Positions 18,029-30,200 of a stretch of 64,000 nucleotides of DNA are shown here, piece after piece (the first letter of the stretch is position 1; each line of letters opens with the position of its first letter). Source of the stretch: Streptomyces eurocidicus (GTDB taxonomy: Bacteria > Actinomycetota > Actinomycetes > Streptomycetales > Streptomycetaceae); the NCBI RefSeq assembly GCF_002891295.1, contig NZ_LGUI01000005.1, forward strand, positions 62,001 through 126,000, read 5' to 3'. The position numbers and the translations under genes are program-made. Under the pieces are notes generated by a model. That model did no database searches, had not been told where the DNA came from, and saw nothing but the letters and a program-made list of their open reading frames with translations.

Positions 18029-21000
18029 TCAGGCGCGGCCCAGTCGCATGCCCAGCCCCCGTACCCGGTAGATGCGGCGGTCGTCCACCCAGAGCCGGCC
18101 GTCGGCCAGGGCGTGGTGTCCCTGTTCGTCTTCGCCCTCCTCGGTGATGTCGATGCCGACGGTGACCTGCCGGTCCGTGGGGACGACCTGGCCGCGGTAC
18201 CGCCACGTGAACTCCCTGCCCGTCAGGGGTTCGAGGGTGCCCGCGGCGATCGCCGCCGCCGGGGTGGTCCTCAGCAGGTGGAACTGCAGCAGCTGGGCGA
18301 TCGCCTCCACGCCCAGGGAGCCGGGCTGTACCGGGTCCATGAAGAAATGCGACTTGAAGAACCAGGCGCCGGCGTCCACCGCCTTCTCGGCGCGCAGCCG
18401 GCCCAGGCCCGCGGGGCCGCCGTCCGGCCGGTGCCCGGTGACCCGGTCCAGCATCCGCAGCATGGGGCCGGGAAGCCGCGCGCCCCCGTCCGGTCGCCGC
18501 CCTGTGAGGTCGGCGCCCGGGTCGTACGGCATGGCCCACCGCGCGCGCTCGTCGGCGTCGGGGGGAATGCCGACCTGCCGGTCCAGGGCGGTCTGCGGGA
18601 AGAAGCCGAACGACGAGGTCACGGTCAGCAGGGGCGCGCCGTCGGCCGTGCAGTCGACGGCGAAGGAGACGATCGTGGTGTCCCCGTGCCGGACGGCGCC
18701 GGACAGCACTGCCCGGGTGCGCAGGGTCCGGGTGCCCGGGCGCACCTGCTCGTGCAGACGGGCGGTGCCGTCGAGGTTGCGGAAGACGAGCCGGGGGCCC
18801 GTGGCGATGGAGGCGTCGGCGGTGCGGACGGCGAGCCAGCCGCAGGGTTGCAGCGCCACTTCCATCAGCACCGCCCAGGGCATCACGGCGCTGCCGTTCT
18901 GTTCGAAGTACCAGACGTCCGGCGGCACGTCGTACTCGGCGACGACCGCACTGCCCGGCCGTGGCTCTCCCAGGGGCGCGTCCAGGGACGCGATCCGGCT
19001 CATGAAGTGGTAGGGCGGTCCGGGCAGGCGGATCGTCGTCGCCGCCCGGTCCAGGACGGCGGCCCACGGCCCGAATGCCTGGCCGGGGCGCCCCCAGGCG
19101 CAGGCGAGCAGCGACGGGTAGTCGAAGGCGAAGCCGTTCTCGGTGGCCACCGGACGGCGTTCGCGGTGGCCGGCGAGGCCGCCCAGCAGCCGGGGTTCGA
19201 GGCATGCGCCGGTGGTCTGCTCACGGTGCGGCCCCAGCTCCCGCCAGTGGTCCAGCGGGGCGTCCCGCACCAGGCGCAACGCCAGGTTCCGGCCGTGGAA
19301 CGCGTTGACGCCGTCCACGCTGACCATGGCCTCCGCGTACAGCACGGGTTCCGGGCCGGTGCTCAGGCCGCCGACGTGGATCTCGTAGACCACGCGTCGG
19401 CTCGCCGGGGTCGCCTGGCCGCGGCAGCGGGACACGGCCGTGACGCCGGGCAGCGCCTCGAACCGGGCCCCGTCCCGGTCGATCGTCAGCCCGAGCGCGG
19501 CCAGGTAGAAGGCCATCGCCTGCTGGGTGCCGTGGCTCATCAGGGTGCCGGGGAGGACGGGGTCGTTCTTGAAGTGTCCTTCGAAGTACCAGCCGTCGGG
19601 GCGCAGTCGCAGCTCCGCGCGCAGATAGCCGCGGCCGAGCGGGCCTCCGGCCGGTTCGAACGCGGTGATCTCGTCGATGAGCAGGAGCCGCCCGCCGTCG
19701 ATGCGGGGCGTCCGGAGGTGGGCACGGGTGGTGTGCCACGCGGGTCCGAAGCAGTCGTAGGGCCTGCCTTCGGCGAAGGCCCGTACGGCCTCGGCGCCGA
19801 ACCGGGCGGCGGTGGGTGGTGGGGTGACCGGTTCGAACGGCAGGTCCGGGGACGGGACCGTGCCGGGGGTCCACCGGATGCCTTCCGCCGCGGCCAGTTC
19901 GGTGTCGGTGAAGAATCCGGCCTGGCCGTTGCGGATGCTGAGGACGTGCTCGCCGTCGGCGAAGCAGTCGGAGTGGAAGAAGAAGAGCCGCGTGCCCCGG
20001 TGATGCGCGTGGCCGTCGACATGGATCTCGTACCGCAGGGTCTGTCCCAGCCTGGGCATGGTGCCGTGGTAGGCGGCTTCGCAGCCGAGGAGCCGGTAGA
20101 CGCGCTCGCCCCGGTTGAGCAGGTCGACGCCGAGCCAGCTGATGAGGAGCAGGTCGGCCTGGCCGGCCTCGGCCAGGAGGCCGCCGGGGACGCGGCCGGT
20201 GTGGTCGAGGAACCAGGAATCCGGCCTGAGATCGGTCTCGGTCCAGATGGTTCCCGTTCCCATGGAGGCCGGTGCCGCGGCGATGCCCGTGACGCGGTCC
20301 ACCAGCAGCAGGGGCGGCCCGGGCAGCCGGGTCTGGCGCCGGTAGCCGTCCTGGGCGGCGAACAGCGGGCCGAAGAGTTCGGAGACCGGGCCGTCCGCCA
20401 GGCGTTCCAGCTGGGCCCGGTCGAACTTGGGCCCGGGCAGAGCCGGTTGCGGCGGCGGAGCGGGGAGCGGTGCGGGGCCCGGACGCGGGCGGGCCGACGG
20501 GCGGGGAACGGCGTTGCCCAGCAGGTGCCGGCCCTCGAGGTACCGCCGGTGCAGGGCGGTCAGCTCCGTCAGGTACTGCCGGTGCAGGGCGGTGACCCGG
20601 GTGCGGTGCCGTGCGACGGCCGCGGTGCCAGCCGCCGGGGGCGGGTCGGGCGGCGGCGCGGGCGGCCCGGCGGCCCGCTCCCCTCCCGCCGGGACCTCGG
20701 AGAGCACCGGGGACAGGTCCGGTGCCGGCCGCATGACGGTGCCGGCGGTGTCCGGTGCGGGCAGCCTGACGGCGCGGGGGTGGGCCGGTACGCGCAGCGT
20801 CCGGTCCACCGGCGTTCCGGGGCGTCCGGCGCCGGGGTCCGTGCGGGTCCGGCCGAGCAGGCTCAGCAGGAGGGCCGGGTCGCACAGGCCGGCGGACGCC
20901 AGGCGCTCCACCGACCGGTGCAACCGGTGCAGGGCCCGGCCGCCGGGTTCGTCGAGTGCGACCGCCAGGTGCTCGCGTCCGTGCAGGATGCGGCCGATCC

Positions 21001-24000
21001 AGTCGGTGCACAGGGAGAGGGGGCCGTGCTCGACGAAGACGCGGACGCCGTCGGCGTAGGCCCGCTCGATCACCGCCGGGAAGTCCACCGTCGTGGTGGC
21101 CTGCGCCGTGATGGCGTCGGCGGCGCTCTCCTCGGTGGGCACGTACGGTTCGGCGGTGTCGCCCCGGTAGAAGCGGACGCCCGGGACGGGCACGGTGCGG
21201 CGGCGGTGCAGCCGGTGCCAGGCGTCGCGGACCGCCTCCAGTTCGGGGGCGTGGGCGGCGATGTCGTAGTCGAGCCGGACCGCCCGGTGGGCGAAGCGGT
21301 CCCGTACCAGGGCGGCGCAGGCGGTCTCCTCGCCTCCGACGACGCAGACGCCGGGGGCGTTGACCGCCATCAGGTGCACGGCCGGTTCGGCGGCGACGGC
21401 CTCCCGGACCTCTTCCAGCGGCGCGGTGAGCAGGTAGTTCCGCCAGCGGAGCCCGGTGATGCCCCTGGCCCGCCAGGCGCGGCGGACCGCCCGGTACTCG
21501 CCCGTGACGTCGCGGGTGAGCAGGTCGCCGCGCCGGGCGTCCTCGGCCAGGGCGGCGGCGTCGGGCCAGGCTTCCAGGGCGACCAGCGCGGAGGTCTCGC
21601 CCGAGGAGTAGCCGATGGCCGCGTCGGGACGCAGGCCGAGCAGGTACCGGGTGACGAGGGTGTGCAGGGCGGCGAGCCGGGTGGTGGCCCAGATCCTGCC
21701 GAGCACGCCCGTGTCGGCGAAGTCCGCGGGCGGCCAGGGGACGTCCTCGGGGTTGTCGCAGCGGTGCCGGACGGCCTCGGCGAGGTCCGGCAGGGCGAGG
21801 GTCAGCTCCCGGCCCATGCGGGGGTAGGCGGCGGAACCGTTCGTGTATACGAAGGCGACCTGTCCGTGCCGCCGGGCGGGCGCGGCGCGTAGCCGCACCC
21901 GCCGTCGCGGGCCCTCCAGGACCGGGACGACGGCCTCGGCCGTACGCAATCGCGCATCGAGTTCGGCGAACCGGCCCGGCCGGGGCCTGACTCCGTGGCG
22001 CAGGGCGGTGACGGCGGTCGCGACGGCGAGCAGGCCGGCGGCGGCGTGCGGCGTGCCGAACAGCGCGGAGTTGTCGCAGCATTCCTCCGTGCCGTCCAGG
22101 GGGACGGTGCTCACCCGCAGGTCGGGCGGGCCGTCGCCGGGCTCAGACTCGGGCTCAGGCCCGGACTCGGTCTCGTCCAGGACCGCCAGGACCGGTTCCC
22201 CGGCCCGCTCCGCGTCCGGCAGCCGTTTGAGGACGAGGACGACCGCGGCGTCCCCCGGCGCCCGGTCCACGCCCAGTTCCCGCAGGGCTTCCCGGTGCAC
22301 GGGGTCGTGCGCGAGGTCGACCGCTCCGACGATCGCGGCGTCCGCCTCGTCCGCCCTCAGGAGGCGGGCGGCCAGGGCGAGGGCGGCGGTGCCGGAGTCC
22401 TCCTCGGCCGAGACGGTGAACCCGGGGCCCTCCAGGCCGAGTTGGTAGTTGATCCGGTTGGCCGTGATGTTCATCATCGCCCCCACCACGCCCGCGGCCG
22501 TGCCGGGGGGTGTGAAAGCGTCCCCGAGCCCGTCCCGCGGGCCGGGCGGCCGGAGCAGTCCGGAACGCTGCCAGAGGGCGTCGATGCGCAGTCGTCCGGC
22601 GTGCCTGCCCACCTGCGGATCGACTCCCGCCCCGACGACGACGGCCGTGCGCGGGGGCGGCATGGTCACACCACGGGCCGCTTCTCGTGCGGCGTCGAGG
22701 ACCAGCAGCTGCTGGGGCAGGCTCTCCCGGAGGTCCAGGGGCGGAAAGCGCAGGCCCTCCAGGGCGAGACCGACGCTCTCGCGCGGTTCCCCGACGGGCC
22801 TCCCGAAGCCCACGGCCGCGTGGAAGTCACCTGTGTCCCCGTCCCGTCCGGCCCTGACCGCGAGCGCGACCACGGCGACGGGGGCATGCCGCCGGAGAGC
22901 CGTGGCAGGAGGCGGCGGGAGGGGCGGCGGGACATGCGCGTCCCAGGCGTCCAGGACGAGATGGGCGTTGGTGCCTCCGAAGCCGAACGCACTGACCGCG
23001 GCGCGGCGCGGCCCCGCCCAGTCCTCGTGCTCCGTGACGAGCCGGAGCGGCTGCCCGTCCAGCGCCGTGGCGGTGCCGTCGTGCGGGGTCGCCGGCCGGA
23101 CCCCGGCACTGACCGCGCCGACCGCTTTGAGCAGGGCGACCGCGCCCGCCGCGGTCAGCAGATGGCCGACGTTGGCCTTCGCCGACCCGACCGGCAGGGC
23201 GGGGTGGGCGGCGAAGACACGGCCTGCCGCGCGGACCTCGACGGCGTCGCCGACGGTCGTTCCGGTGGCGTGGCATTCCAGCAGGCCCACGGACTCCGGT
23301 GGTACCCCTGCCGAGACGTAGGCGGCGCGCACGGCGCGTTCCTGCCCCGCGGCGTCGGGGGCGATGAGTCCGGAGGCGCGGCCGTCGTTGCCGAGGCCGA
23401 TGCCGCGCACCACGGCGAGCACCTGCCGTCCCTGGTCCACGGCGTCCGCCAGTCGCATGAGCGCGAACAGGGCCGCCCCCTCGGCCGGTACCAGGCCGTC
23501 GGCTTCGCGGTGGAACGGCCTGCTGCGTCCGGTCGGGCTGAGCACGCCCATCGTCGCGAAGCCGCCGTGGATGAGCAGGGCGTCGGAACGGCTCACGGCG
23601 CCCGCCAGCATCAGGTCCGCCGACCGGTCGTGGAGCCGGTCGCAGGCGAGCTTGACCGCGTACAACGAGGTGGCGCAGGCGGCGTCCAGGGCGTACGCGC
23701 CGCCCTCCAGCCCCAGCGCGCGGGCGGCGAGCAGGGCCGGAAGCCCGGAGGAGAAGCGGTTGAAGGCGTGCGGACGGGGCGGCAGCGCGGCCAGCAGGGC
23801 GTCCCGTACCGGGGGGTCCTGGGCGGACAGCCAGACGTGTTCGGTGTGGCGGACGGCGGCGGTGGAGGGGTAGGACAGATTGCCGAGCACCAGGCCCGAG
23901 CGGGTGGGTGCGGCGGCGGGGAGCCCGGCCTCGGCGAGGGCCTGGCGTCCGGCGTGCAGGACCCAGTGGAAGAGGGGGTCCAGCCGCAGGATCTCCGCGG

Positions 24001-24259
24001 GGCCCAGGGCGAATCCGGTGGGGTCGAAGGCATCCGCGAAGCCGCGGACGAATCCGCCGGTGCCGGTGGCGGGGCGGTGCGGGTGGCCGGGTCCGGACGC
24101 GGTGGCCCCACCGGTGGGGAGCGGCACCCCCCAGCGGTCCGGTGGGGCGGGCCGGAGGCTGACCCGGCGGTCCAGGAGGTTCCGCCAGAACTCCTCCGGG
24201 CCCGACGCGTCCGGCAGTACGCACCCGCGTCCCACGACGGCGACGGGTTCGAAGGTCAT
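18029..24259 (-). CDS. pfaC: PUFA-synthase subunit, KS-CLF-AT-DH-DH
   Basis: 2076 aa, with its ATG directly following the PfaA stop (TAGATG), so coupled. Domains in order: KS at 1-450 (DAACATS, Cys195; CHATGT; NVGH); chain-length-factor-like KS at 480-740 in which the cysteine position is acidic (SAEEDSGTAA, about residue 618); acyltransferase at 820-1120 (GYSSGET, Ser885); then two FabA-like dehydratase didomains at about 1280-1680 and 1690-2070. FabA-type histidine motifs are WFLDHTGRVPGG, GHFKNDPVLPG and SHFFMDPVQPG. FabA-type DHs can also isomerise, which is how PUFA synthases place cis double bonds. The order KS-CLF-AT-DH-DH matches myxobacterial Pfa3 rather than marine PfaC, but without the C-terminal AGPAT. 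A Pro-rich linker separates AT from DH. Confidence 0.9.
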   Translation of the reverse strand: MTFEPVAVVGRGCVLPDASGPEEFWRNLLDRRVSLRPAPPDRWGVPLPTGGATASGPGHPHRPATGTGGFVRGFADAFDPTGFALGPAEILRLDPLFHWVLHAGRQALAEAGLPAAAPTRSGLVLGNLSYPSTAAVRHTEHVWLSAQDPPVRDALLAALPPRPHAFNRFSSGLPALLAARALGLEGGAYALDAACATSLYAVKLACDRLHDRSADLMLAGAVSRSDALLIHGGFATMGVLSPTGRSRPFHREADGLVPAEGAALFALMRLADAVDQGRQVLAVVRGIGLGNDGRASGLIAPDAAGQERAVRAAYVSAGVPPESVGLLECHATGTTVGDAVEVRAAGRVFAAHPALPVGSAKANVGHLLTAAGAVALLKAVGAVSAGVRPATPHDGTATALDGQPLRLVTEHEDWAGPRRAAVSAFGFGGTNAHLVLDAWDAHVPPPLPPPPATALRRHAPVAVVALAVRAGRDGDTGDFHAAVGFGRPVGEPRESVGLALEGLRFPPLDLRESLPQQLLVLDAAREAARGVTMPPPRTAVVVGAGVDPQVGRHAGRLRIDALWQRSGLLRPPGPRDGLGDAFTPPGTAAGVVGAMMNITANRINYQLGLEGPGFTVSAEEDSGTAALALAARLLRADEADAAIVGAVDLAHDPVHREALRELGVDRAPGDAAVVLVLKRLPDAERAGEPVLAVLDETESGPEPESEPGDGPPDLRVSTVPLDGTEECCDNSALFGTPHAAAGLLAVATAVTALRHGVRPRPGRFAELDARLRTAEAVVPVLEGPRRRVRLRAAPARRHGQVAFVYTNGSAAYPRMGRELTLALPDLAEAVRHRCDNPEDVPWPPADFADTGVLGRIWATTRLAALHTLVTRYLLGLRPDAAIGYSSGETSALVALEAWPDAAALAEDARRGDLLTRDVTGEYRAVRRAWRARGITGLRWRNYLLTAPLEEVREAVAAEPAVHLMAVNAPGVCVVGGEETACAALVRDRFAHRAVRLDYDIAAHAPELEAVRDAWHRLHRRRTVPVPGVRFYRGDTAEPYVPTEESAADAITAQATTTVDFPAVIERAYADGVRVFVEHGPLSLCTDWIGRILHGREHLAVALDEPGGRALHRLHRSVERLASAGLCDPALLLSLLGRTRTDPGAGRPGTPVDRTLRVPAHPRAVRLPAPDTAGTVMRPAPDLSPVLSEVPAGGERAAGPPAPPPDPPPAAGTAAVARHRTRVTALHRQYLTELTALHRRYLEGRHLLGNAVPRPSARPRPGPAPLPAPPPQPALPGPKFDRAQLERLADGPVSELFGPLFAAQDGYRRQTRLPGPPLLLVDRVTGIAAAPASMGTGTIWTETDLRPDSWFLDHTGRVPGGLLAEAGQADLLLISWLGVDLLNRGERVYRLLGCEAAYHGTMPRLGQTLRYEIHVDGHAHHRGTRLFFFHSDCFADGEHVLSIRNGQAGFFTDTELAAAEGIRWTPGTVPSPDLPFEPVTPPPTAARFGAEAVRAFAEGRPYDCFGPAWHTTRAHLRTPRIDGGRLLLIDEITAFEPAGGPLGRGYLRAELRLRPDGWYFEGHFKNDPVLPGTLMSHGTQQAMAFYLAALGLTIDRDGARFEALPGVTAVSRCRGQATPASRRVVYEIHVGGLSTGPEPVLYAEAMVSVDGVNAFHGRNLALRLVRDAPLDHWRELGPHREQTTGACLEPRLLGGLAGHRERRPVATENGFAFDYPSLLACAWGRPGQAFGPWAAVLDRAATTIRLPGPPYHFMSRIASLDAPLGEPRPGSAVVAEYDVPPDVWYFEQNGSAVMPWAVLMEVALQPCGWLAVRTADASIATGPRLVFRNLDGTARLHEQVRPGTRTLRTRAVLSGAVRHGDTTIVSFAVDCTADGAPLLTVTSSFGFFPQTALDRQVGIPPDADERARWAMPYDPGADLTGRRPDGGARLPGPMLRMLDRVTGHRPDGGPAGLGRLRAEKAVDAGAWFFKSHFFMDPVQPGSLGVEAIAQLLQFHLLRTTPAAAIAAGTLEPLTGREFTWRYRGQVVPTDRQVTVGIDITEEGEDEQGHHALADGRLWVDDRRIYRVRGLGMRLGRA

Positions 24260-27200
24260 CTACGTCTCGCCTCCCCGGCTGTCGCCGGCCGCCGGTACGT
24301 CCGGCCGCCGGACCAGTTCCACGTCGAGCAGGTCGGCGAAGGGGGCTCCGTCCCGGTCCGTCAGCCGCAGGTGGCACCGGGCGTGGTCGCCCGCCACCCG
24401 CACCGGCAGCACCCGGCAGGTCACGCGCCCCGGCGCGGGACCCAGGAGGTACGGGCGGAAGGTGCCGACGGCCATGGGGAGCGTGGCGTGTCCGAGGGCT
24501 TCCCGTGCCCAGAGCACGGCGAGTTGCAGGGCCCCGTCGAGGACGGCCGGGTCGGTCTGCCATGTGTCGCCGGGCCAGCCCAGTGCGGCCAGGCCGGCGA
24601 GGGTGCCCCGGGCACCGGCCGGCCCCACCCCCTCGACGCTCGCCAGCGCGTGCAGCAGCGGGCCGTGGAAGAGCAGTTCCCCGTCGTAGATCCGCGCGTG
24701 AGGCCAGGGCGGCAGGCCGGGGTCGTGCGTCTCCGCCGGTACGGGCGGGACCGCGCCCGCCGAGCCGTCGGCGGGGGCGGCGAGCGCCCGGCAGTGGACC
24801 CGGCCTCCGGCGCCGCGCAGTTCCACGGTCAGCGAGCCGGGCCGCACGGTCCCGCTCGTTCCGTGGAGGGTGAACTCCCGGTCCTGGGTGTCCGTCGCCT
24901 CCCAGGAGGCCGGGAGCAGGACGCGGATGTCGCGCAGGGTCGGGGTGGCGGCGGGGTTCCAGGCGCGGGCAGCCGCGAGGATCCACTCCAGGGACTGGGC
25001 CAGGGGCAGGACCGTCCTGCCCCGGAGGACGTGGTGGGCCAGGTGCGGGTGGGTGGCCGGGGTGACGCGCGCGCCGGCGGCCTGTGGGTGCCGCAGTCCG
25101 GTCGGCGGCAATACGGCGGGGAGCTCCTCCCGCGCTCGGGCGCCGGCGGGCACGGCTACGAGGAGCACCCGGTCGTCATCGCTCGGGCGGGTCAGTTCCT
25201 CGACGAACGCCTGTGCGCCGGCCGGGACGTCCAGGAGAGGCACTCCGGCCGCCGCGAAGTGGTCCGCCAGTGCGGGGGTGACCATGCCGCCCTGCCAGGG
25301 GCCCCAGGCCAGGGAGCGCACCCGGCAGCCGGGGCGGGCCGCCGCCTCGGTGGCCGCCGCCTGGTGGAGGGTCTCGTTGGCCATGGCGTAGTCGCTCTGT
25401 CCCGGGTTCCCGAAGCAGCCGGCGACGGACGAGAACAGGCAGAGGGTCCGCAGCGGGTCGTCGGCCGTCGCGTCCAGGAGCACGCGCAGCCCCGAGACCT
25501 TGGTGCCGAAGACGTCGTCGAACTGCTGGTCGGTCTTGTCCGCGATCCGTTTGTCCGCCACGACTCCGGCGCCGTGGACGATGCCGGTGACCGGCCCCCA
25601 CTCGGTGCGCACGGTGTGCAGGGCGGCTCGCACGGCACCGGGGTCCCGCGTGTCGGCCGGGACGTAGCGCACGGGTGAGCCCGCTTCCTCGATCGCGGAG
25701 AGGGTCTCCCTGATCTCGCGGACGGCGAGGACGCGACGGGCCTCCTCGGCGAGTTCGGCCGGGGTCGCGCCCGGCCGCCGCGCGGCGAGGGCCCGTACGA
25801 GGGCGGGCCGGTCCCTCCCCGGTGGCAGCCCCGGGGGCTCGTCGGCCGGTTCGGTGCGGCCCAGCAGCGCCAGCCGCGGCCGCCGGGACCGGGCGAGCGC
25901 CGTCACCGCGGCGGCGGTCACCCCGCGGGCGCCACCGGTGACGACGAGGACGTCGTCGGGGCCCGGGCCGCCGTCCTCCGCCCCCGGCGGGGCCGGGACG
26001 GCCACCACCGTCACCCGGCTCCCGTCCGCGGGGAGGCCGGCCTCCAGCAGCGGCCCCCCGTGGAGCAGTTCCCCGACGACGGCGTCGGCCACGGCCCGCG
26101 GCGAACGGCCCGAGCGCGCGCAGTCGACCGCCTTGACCACGGCCCCGGGCCATTCCCCGGCGAGCGTCCGCACGAGTCCCGCGAGGCCGCCCAGCCAGGC
26201 CCGCTCGCCCCGCGCGCCCCGCGCTCCGAAGTCCCCGCCGGTGTCCTGCACGGTGACGAACACCCCGCCCTCCTCGGCGAACCGCGGTGCCACCGTGCGC
26301 GCCGCCCGGAAAGCGTCCCGCTGGACCTCCAGCATGGCGTCGACCGTCAGGTCCTCGGCCAGGCCGCCCAGGAGCAGCACCGCCCGGCTCTCCGGCGGCG
26401 GCTCCGGGACGGGCTCGGCGGGGACTCCCCGCTCGCCCAGGAGCCCGGCCACGAGGGCGGCGAGGCCGGAGCCCCCGTCGACCACGTGCAGGACGTGCTC
26501 GCCCAGGCCGGGCACCGCCAGGCCGGTGGGCGGGGCGGGGACGGCGCGCAGCGCGTAGCGCCCCGGGACGGCCGGGGGCGGGCCCGGCGCCGGAGCGGCG
26601 GGCCCGGGAGGGAGTCCGGGCGCCGAGGCGGGACCCGGAAGAAGCTCCGGCGCCGGAGGGGGGCCGGGAGCGAGCGCCGGTGCGGCGGTGACGCCGGCCG
26701 CCTCCCGCATCTTGTCGACGACCTGCCGGAGTGTCCGCAGCGACACCAGTTCCACCGGGTCGCCCTGGATCTCGGGCAGGTCCCCGGTCCGCTGGCGCAG
26801 CACGGAGAGGATCTCCACGCGTTTGATGGAGTCGATGCCCAGTTCCGACTCCAGCTCCATGTCCAGGTCGAGCATCTCGGGCGGGTAGCCCGTCCGTTCG
26901 GCGACCACGGCCAGCAGCGTCTCCTCCAGCAGTGCGGGGTCGAACTCCGCCGTGCCGGGCGCGGTGGCCGCGTCGGCGGCCTGCGGGACGGCTCGCGGCG
27001 GTGCCGGGGCGGCGGGACCGGGAACCGCCGTGCTGTCCGGCCGGGCGGCCGGGGACGTGGCAGGGGATGCCCCGGGCATGCCGGAGGGCCACTCCGGGAG
27101 CGGGGCCGCGGGCTCACCGGGCGCGGTTCCCACCAGCGCCGCGAAGGACGTCTCGGACATCCTCAGGAACGCCTGATGCGCCTCGCTCATGGAGCGCAGG

Positions 27201-30200
27201 AAGACGGCGTGGGCTTCGGCGGTCTGGCGCTGGGCATCCTCGATCAGGGTGATCCGGGCGTCGTCCTCGCCGGTCGGCGGGCGTGGGGACGGGTACGCGT
27301 CCGGCGGTACGGGGAACGGCGCCGGAACCGGCTCGGGCCCGGGCCCGGGCCCGTACAGCGTCACGGTCGGAGCCGGGACGCCGGGCAGCGCAGGCGCCTC
27401 GGGCATGTCGAAAACGCCGGGTGGTGCGGGCGCCGCGTCGGGCCCGGCAGGCGGTGCGGCAACAGCGGGCGGCACCGCCGAGGGCGGCGGCGCGGGAGGT
27501 GCCGGCGGGACGGCCGCGCCGGGCCCGGTGGGCCGCGTGGGTCCGGGGGTCTCGTCCGCGGTCTTCCGCCGGCCCGCACTCCCCTGCCGGTTTGCGCTCC
27601 CCTGCCGTTCCGCGGCTTCCCGGGCCGCGTCCTGCGGCGGGTAGCGCCGTCCGTAATTGCCGCCGTCGATCTGTACGGTCATCCTGGGCGCGCGTTCCCG
27701 GCCTGCGGGGCGGGGCATGGCGTAGTGCTGCCAGTACGGCGCGAAGTCCAGCGGGATCCCGTGGACGGAGAGCCTGGCCAGCGCGTCCTGGAGGGCCGTC
27801 ACACCGTGCGTCCCGCGCCGGTCGAGGGGTACGGCCAGGTGGGGCCTGTCGCCGAGGATCCGGTCCACCAGCGCCGTGAGGGTCGTGCCCGGCCCGGCCT
27901 CGACGAAGGTCCGCACCCCGGACCGGTACATGGCCTCGATCTGTTCCGTGAAGCGCACGGGTTCGGTCAGGTGGCCCGCCAGGCGGGCGCGGATCTCCTC
28001 GGCGGCGGCGGGGTAGGGCGTGGCGTCGGTGTTGGAGAAGACCTCCGGGCCCGGGGGCGAGAGCGTGGCAGTCGCAAGGGCTGCGGCGAAGGGGGCCCGG
28101 GCGGCGGCGACAAGCGGGCTGTGGAAGGCGGCGGAGGTGACCAGCGGCACGGTGGCGGTGCCGGCGGCCTCCATCCGCGCCGCCACCGTCGCGATAGCCT
28201 CGGGCGTGCCCGAGACAACCGTCTGCCGGGGACCGTTGTGGTTGGCGATCCACACGTCCTCCCCTTCGGACCGCGTCAGCGCTTCCCTGACCTCGGGGAG
28301 GCCGGCGAGGACCACCAGCATCGCCCCCGGCGTCGCGGCCCCGGCGTCGCGCATCGCCTCGCCGCGGGCGCGGGACAGGCGCATGAGCGTTTCGCCGTCG
28401 TACACGCCCGCCGCGTGCAGGGCGACGAGTTCGCCGAGGCTGTGGCCCGCGACCGCGTCCGGGCGGAGGCCGAACTCCGCCAGCAGGGCGAGCAGGGCCA
28501 GGCTGTGTGCGGCCAGGGCGGGCTGCGCCCACTCGGTGGCCGTGAGCAGCTCCTGCTGCGCGGCGCGCCGGTCGTCCGGTACGGGTGGGGGGAAGACCAC
28601 GCGGTGCAGCGGCACCGCGTCGGGACCCGCTCCCCCGGGGTCCGCTCCCTCGGGGCCCGTCCCGCCCACGGCGTCCCAGACGGCGAGCGCCCCGGGGTGG
28701 TGGGCCGCCAGGTCGCCCCCCATGCCCACGTACTGGGCTCCCTGGCCGGGGAACAGCCAGGCCAGGCGGCCGGGCTCGGGCGGCCCCGCTCCCCAGTGCA
28801 GGGCGAGCGGCCGGGAGGAGGTCTCCCCCGTGTCCAGGCCCACGGCGGCCTGGTCCAGTTGCTCGACGAGCCGGGCGGTGTCGGTGGCCAGTACCGCGAG
28901 CCGTCGGCTCGCGTCGGGCCGGAAGTCCTCCTGCGTACGACGGGCCAGGTCGGCGAGACCGTGCGCCGGGCGGGCGCCGGCCTCGTCCGCGGCCCGCCGG
29001 AGGTCCGCCGCCCGCTCGCGGAGCTCGTCGGCGGATCCGGCGCAGAGCAGCAGAAGTTCCGTCGGCGCGGTGCGCAGGCGCGGCCGGGAGCCGGCGGGGG
29101 TACGGGACGGAGCCGGAGCCCGGTGCTCCTCCAGCGTGGCGTGGAAGTTGCTGCCGCCGAACCCGAAGCTGGAAACGGACGCGCGCCGCGGGGTGTCACC
29201 GGCCCGGATCCACGGGCGGGTAAGGGTGTTGAGGTAGAACGGGCTGGTCTCCATGTGCAGGCCGGGGTGCGGACGATCGGCGTTGACGGTCGGTGGCAGC
29301 ACCTTGTGGTGCAGGGCGAGGACGGCCTTGAGCAGGCCGGCCGCTCCCGCCGCGCTCTTGGTGTGGCCGATCTGGGACTTGACCGACCCCAGGGCGCACC
29401 ACTGCCGGCCGGCGCGGCCGCTCGACGCGAACACCTCCCTCAGGGCCGCGAACTCGGCTTGGTCTCCCGCCTTGGTGCCGGTGCCGTGGGCCTCGACGAG
29501 TTCGACGGTGGCGGGTGCGTAGCCCGCTTCCTCGTAGGCCCGGCGCAGGGCGAGTGCCTGGCCCCCCGCCCTGGGCGCGTAGATGGCCGTGCCGCGCCCG
29601 TCGGAGGAACTGCCCAGGCCGCGGATGACCGCGTACACGCCGTCGCCGTCGCGTTCCGCGTCGGCCAGGCGTTTGAGCGCGAACATCACCACGGCCTCGC
29701 CGAGCATGGTCCCGTCGGCGTCCTCCGAGAAGGGGCGGCACTCCTGCGTCGGGGAGAGCGCCGGGGTGGTGGTGAAGCAGCAGAACATGCCGATGTCGTT
29801 CGTCGCGTCGACGCCTCCGGTGACGACCAGGTCGGCACGGCCCAGGGAGAGTTCGTCGAGGGCGATGGACAGGGCGGCGAACGAGCTGGCGCATGCCGCG
29901 TCGGTGGTGTGGTTCGTGCCGTGCAGGTCGAAGCGGGCGGCGATGCGCCCGGCGACGACGTTGCTGAGCAGACCGGGAAAGGTATCCTCGGTCGGTCCGG
30001 GGTAGTGGGCGGCGATGCGGTCGCAGACGGCTCGCGCCTCGGCCTCGGGCAGGCCGTGCTCCCGCAGGGCCTTGAGCCAGACCGGCCGTTGCGTCGGGGC
30101 GTTGGACTCCGTCAGGAGTCCCAGTGCGGCCGTGCCGAGCAGCACGGCGACGCGATCGCCGTCCGGCCGGACGGCACCGCCGTCCGCGGCGTCCCGCAGG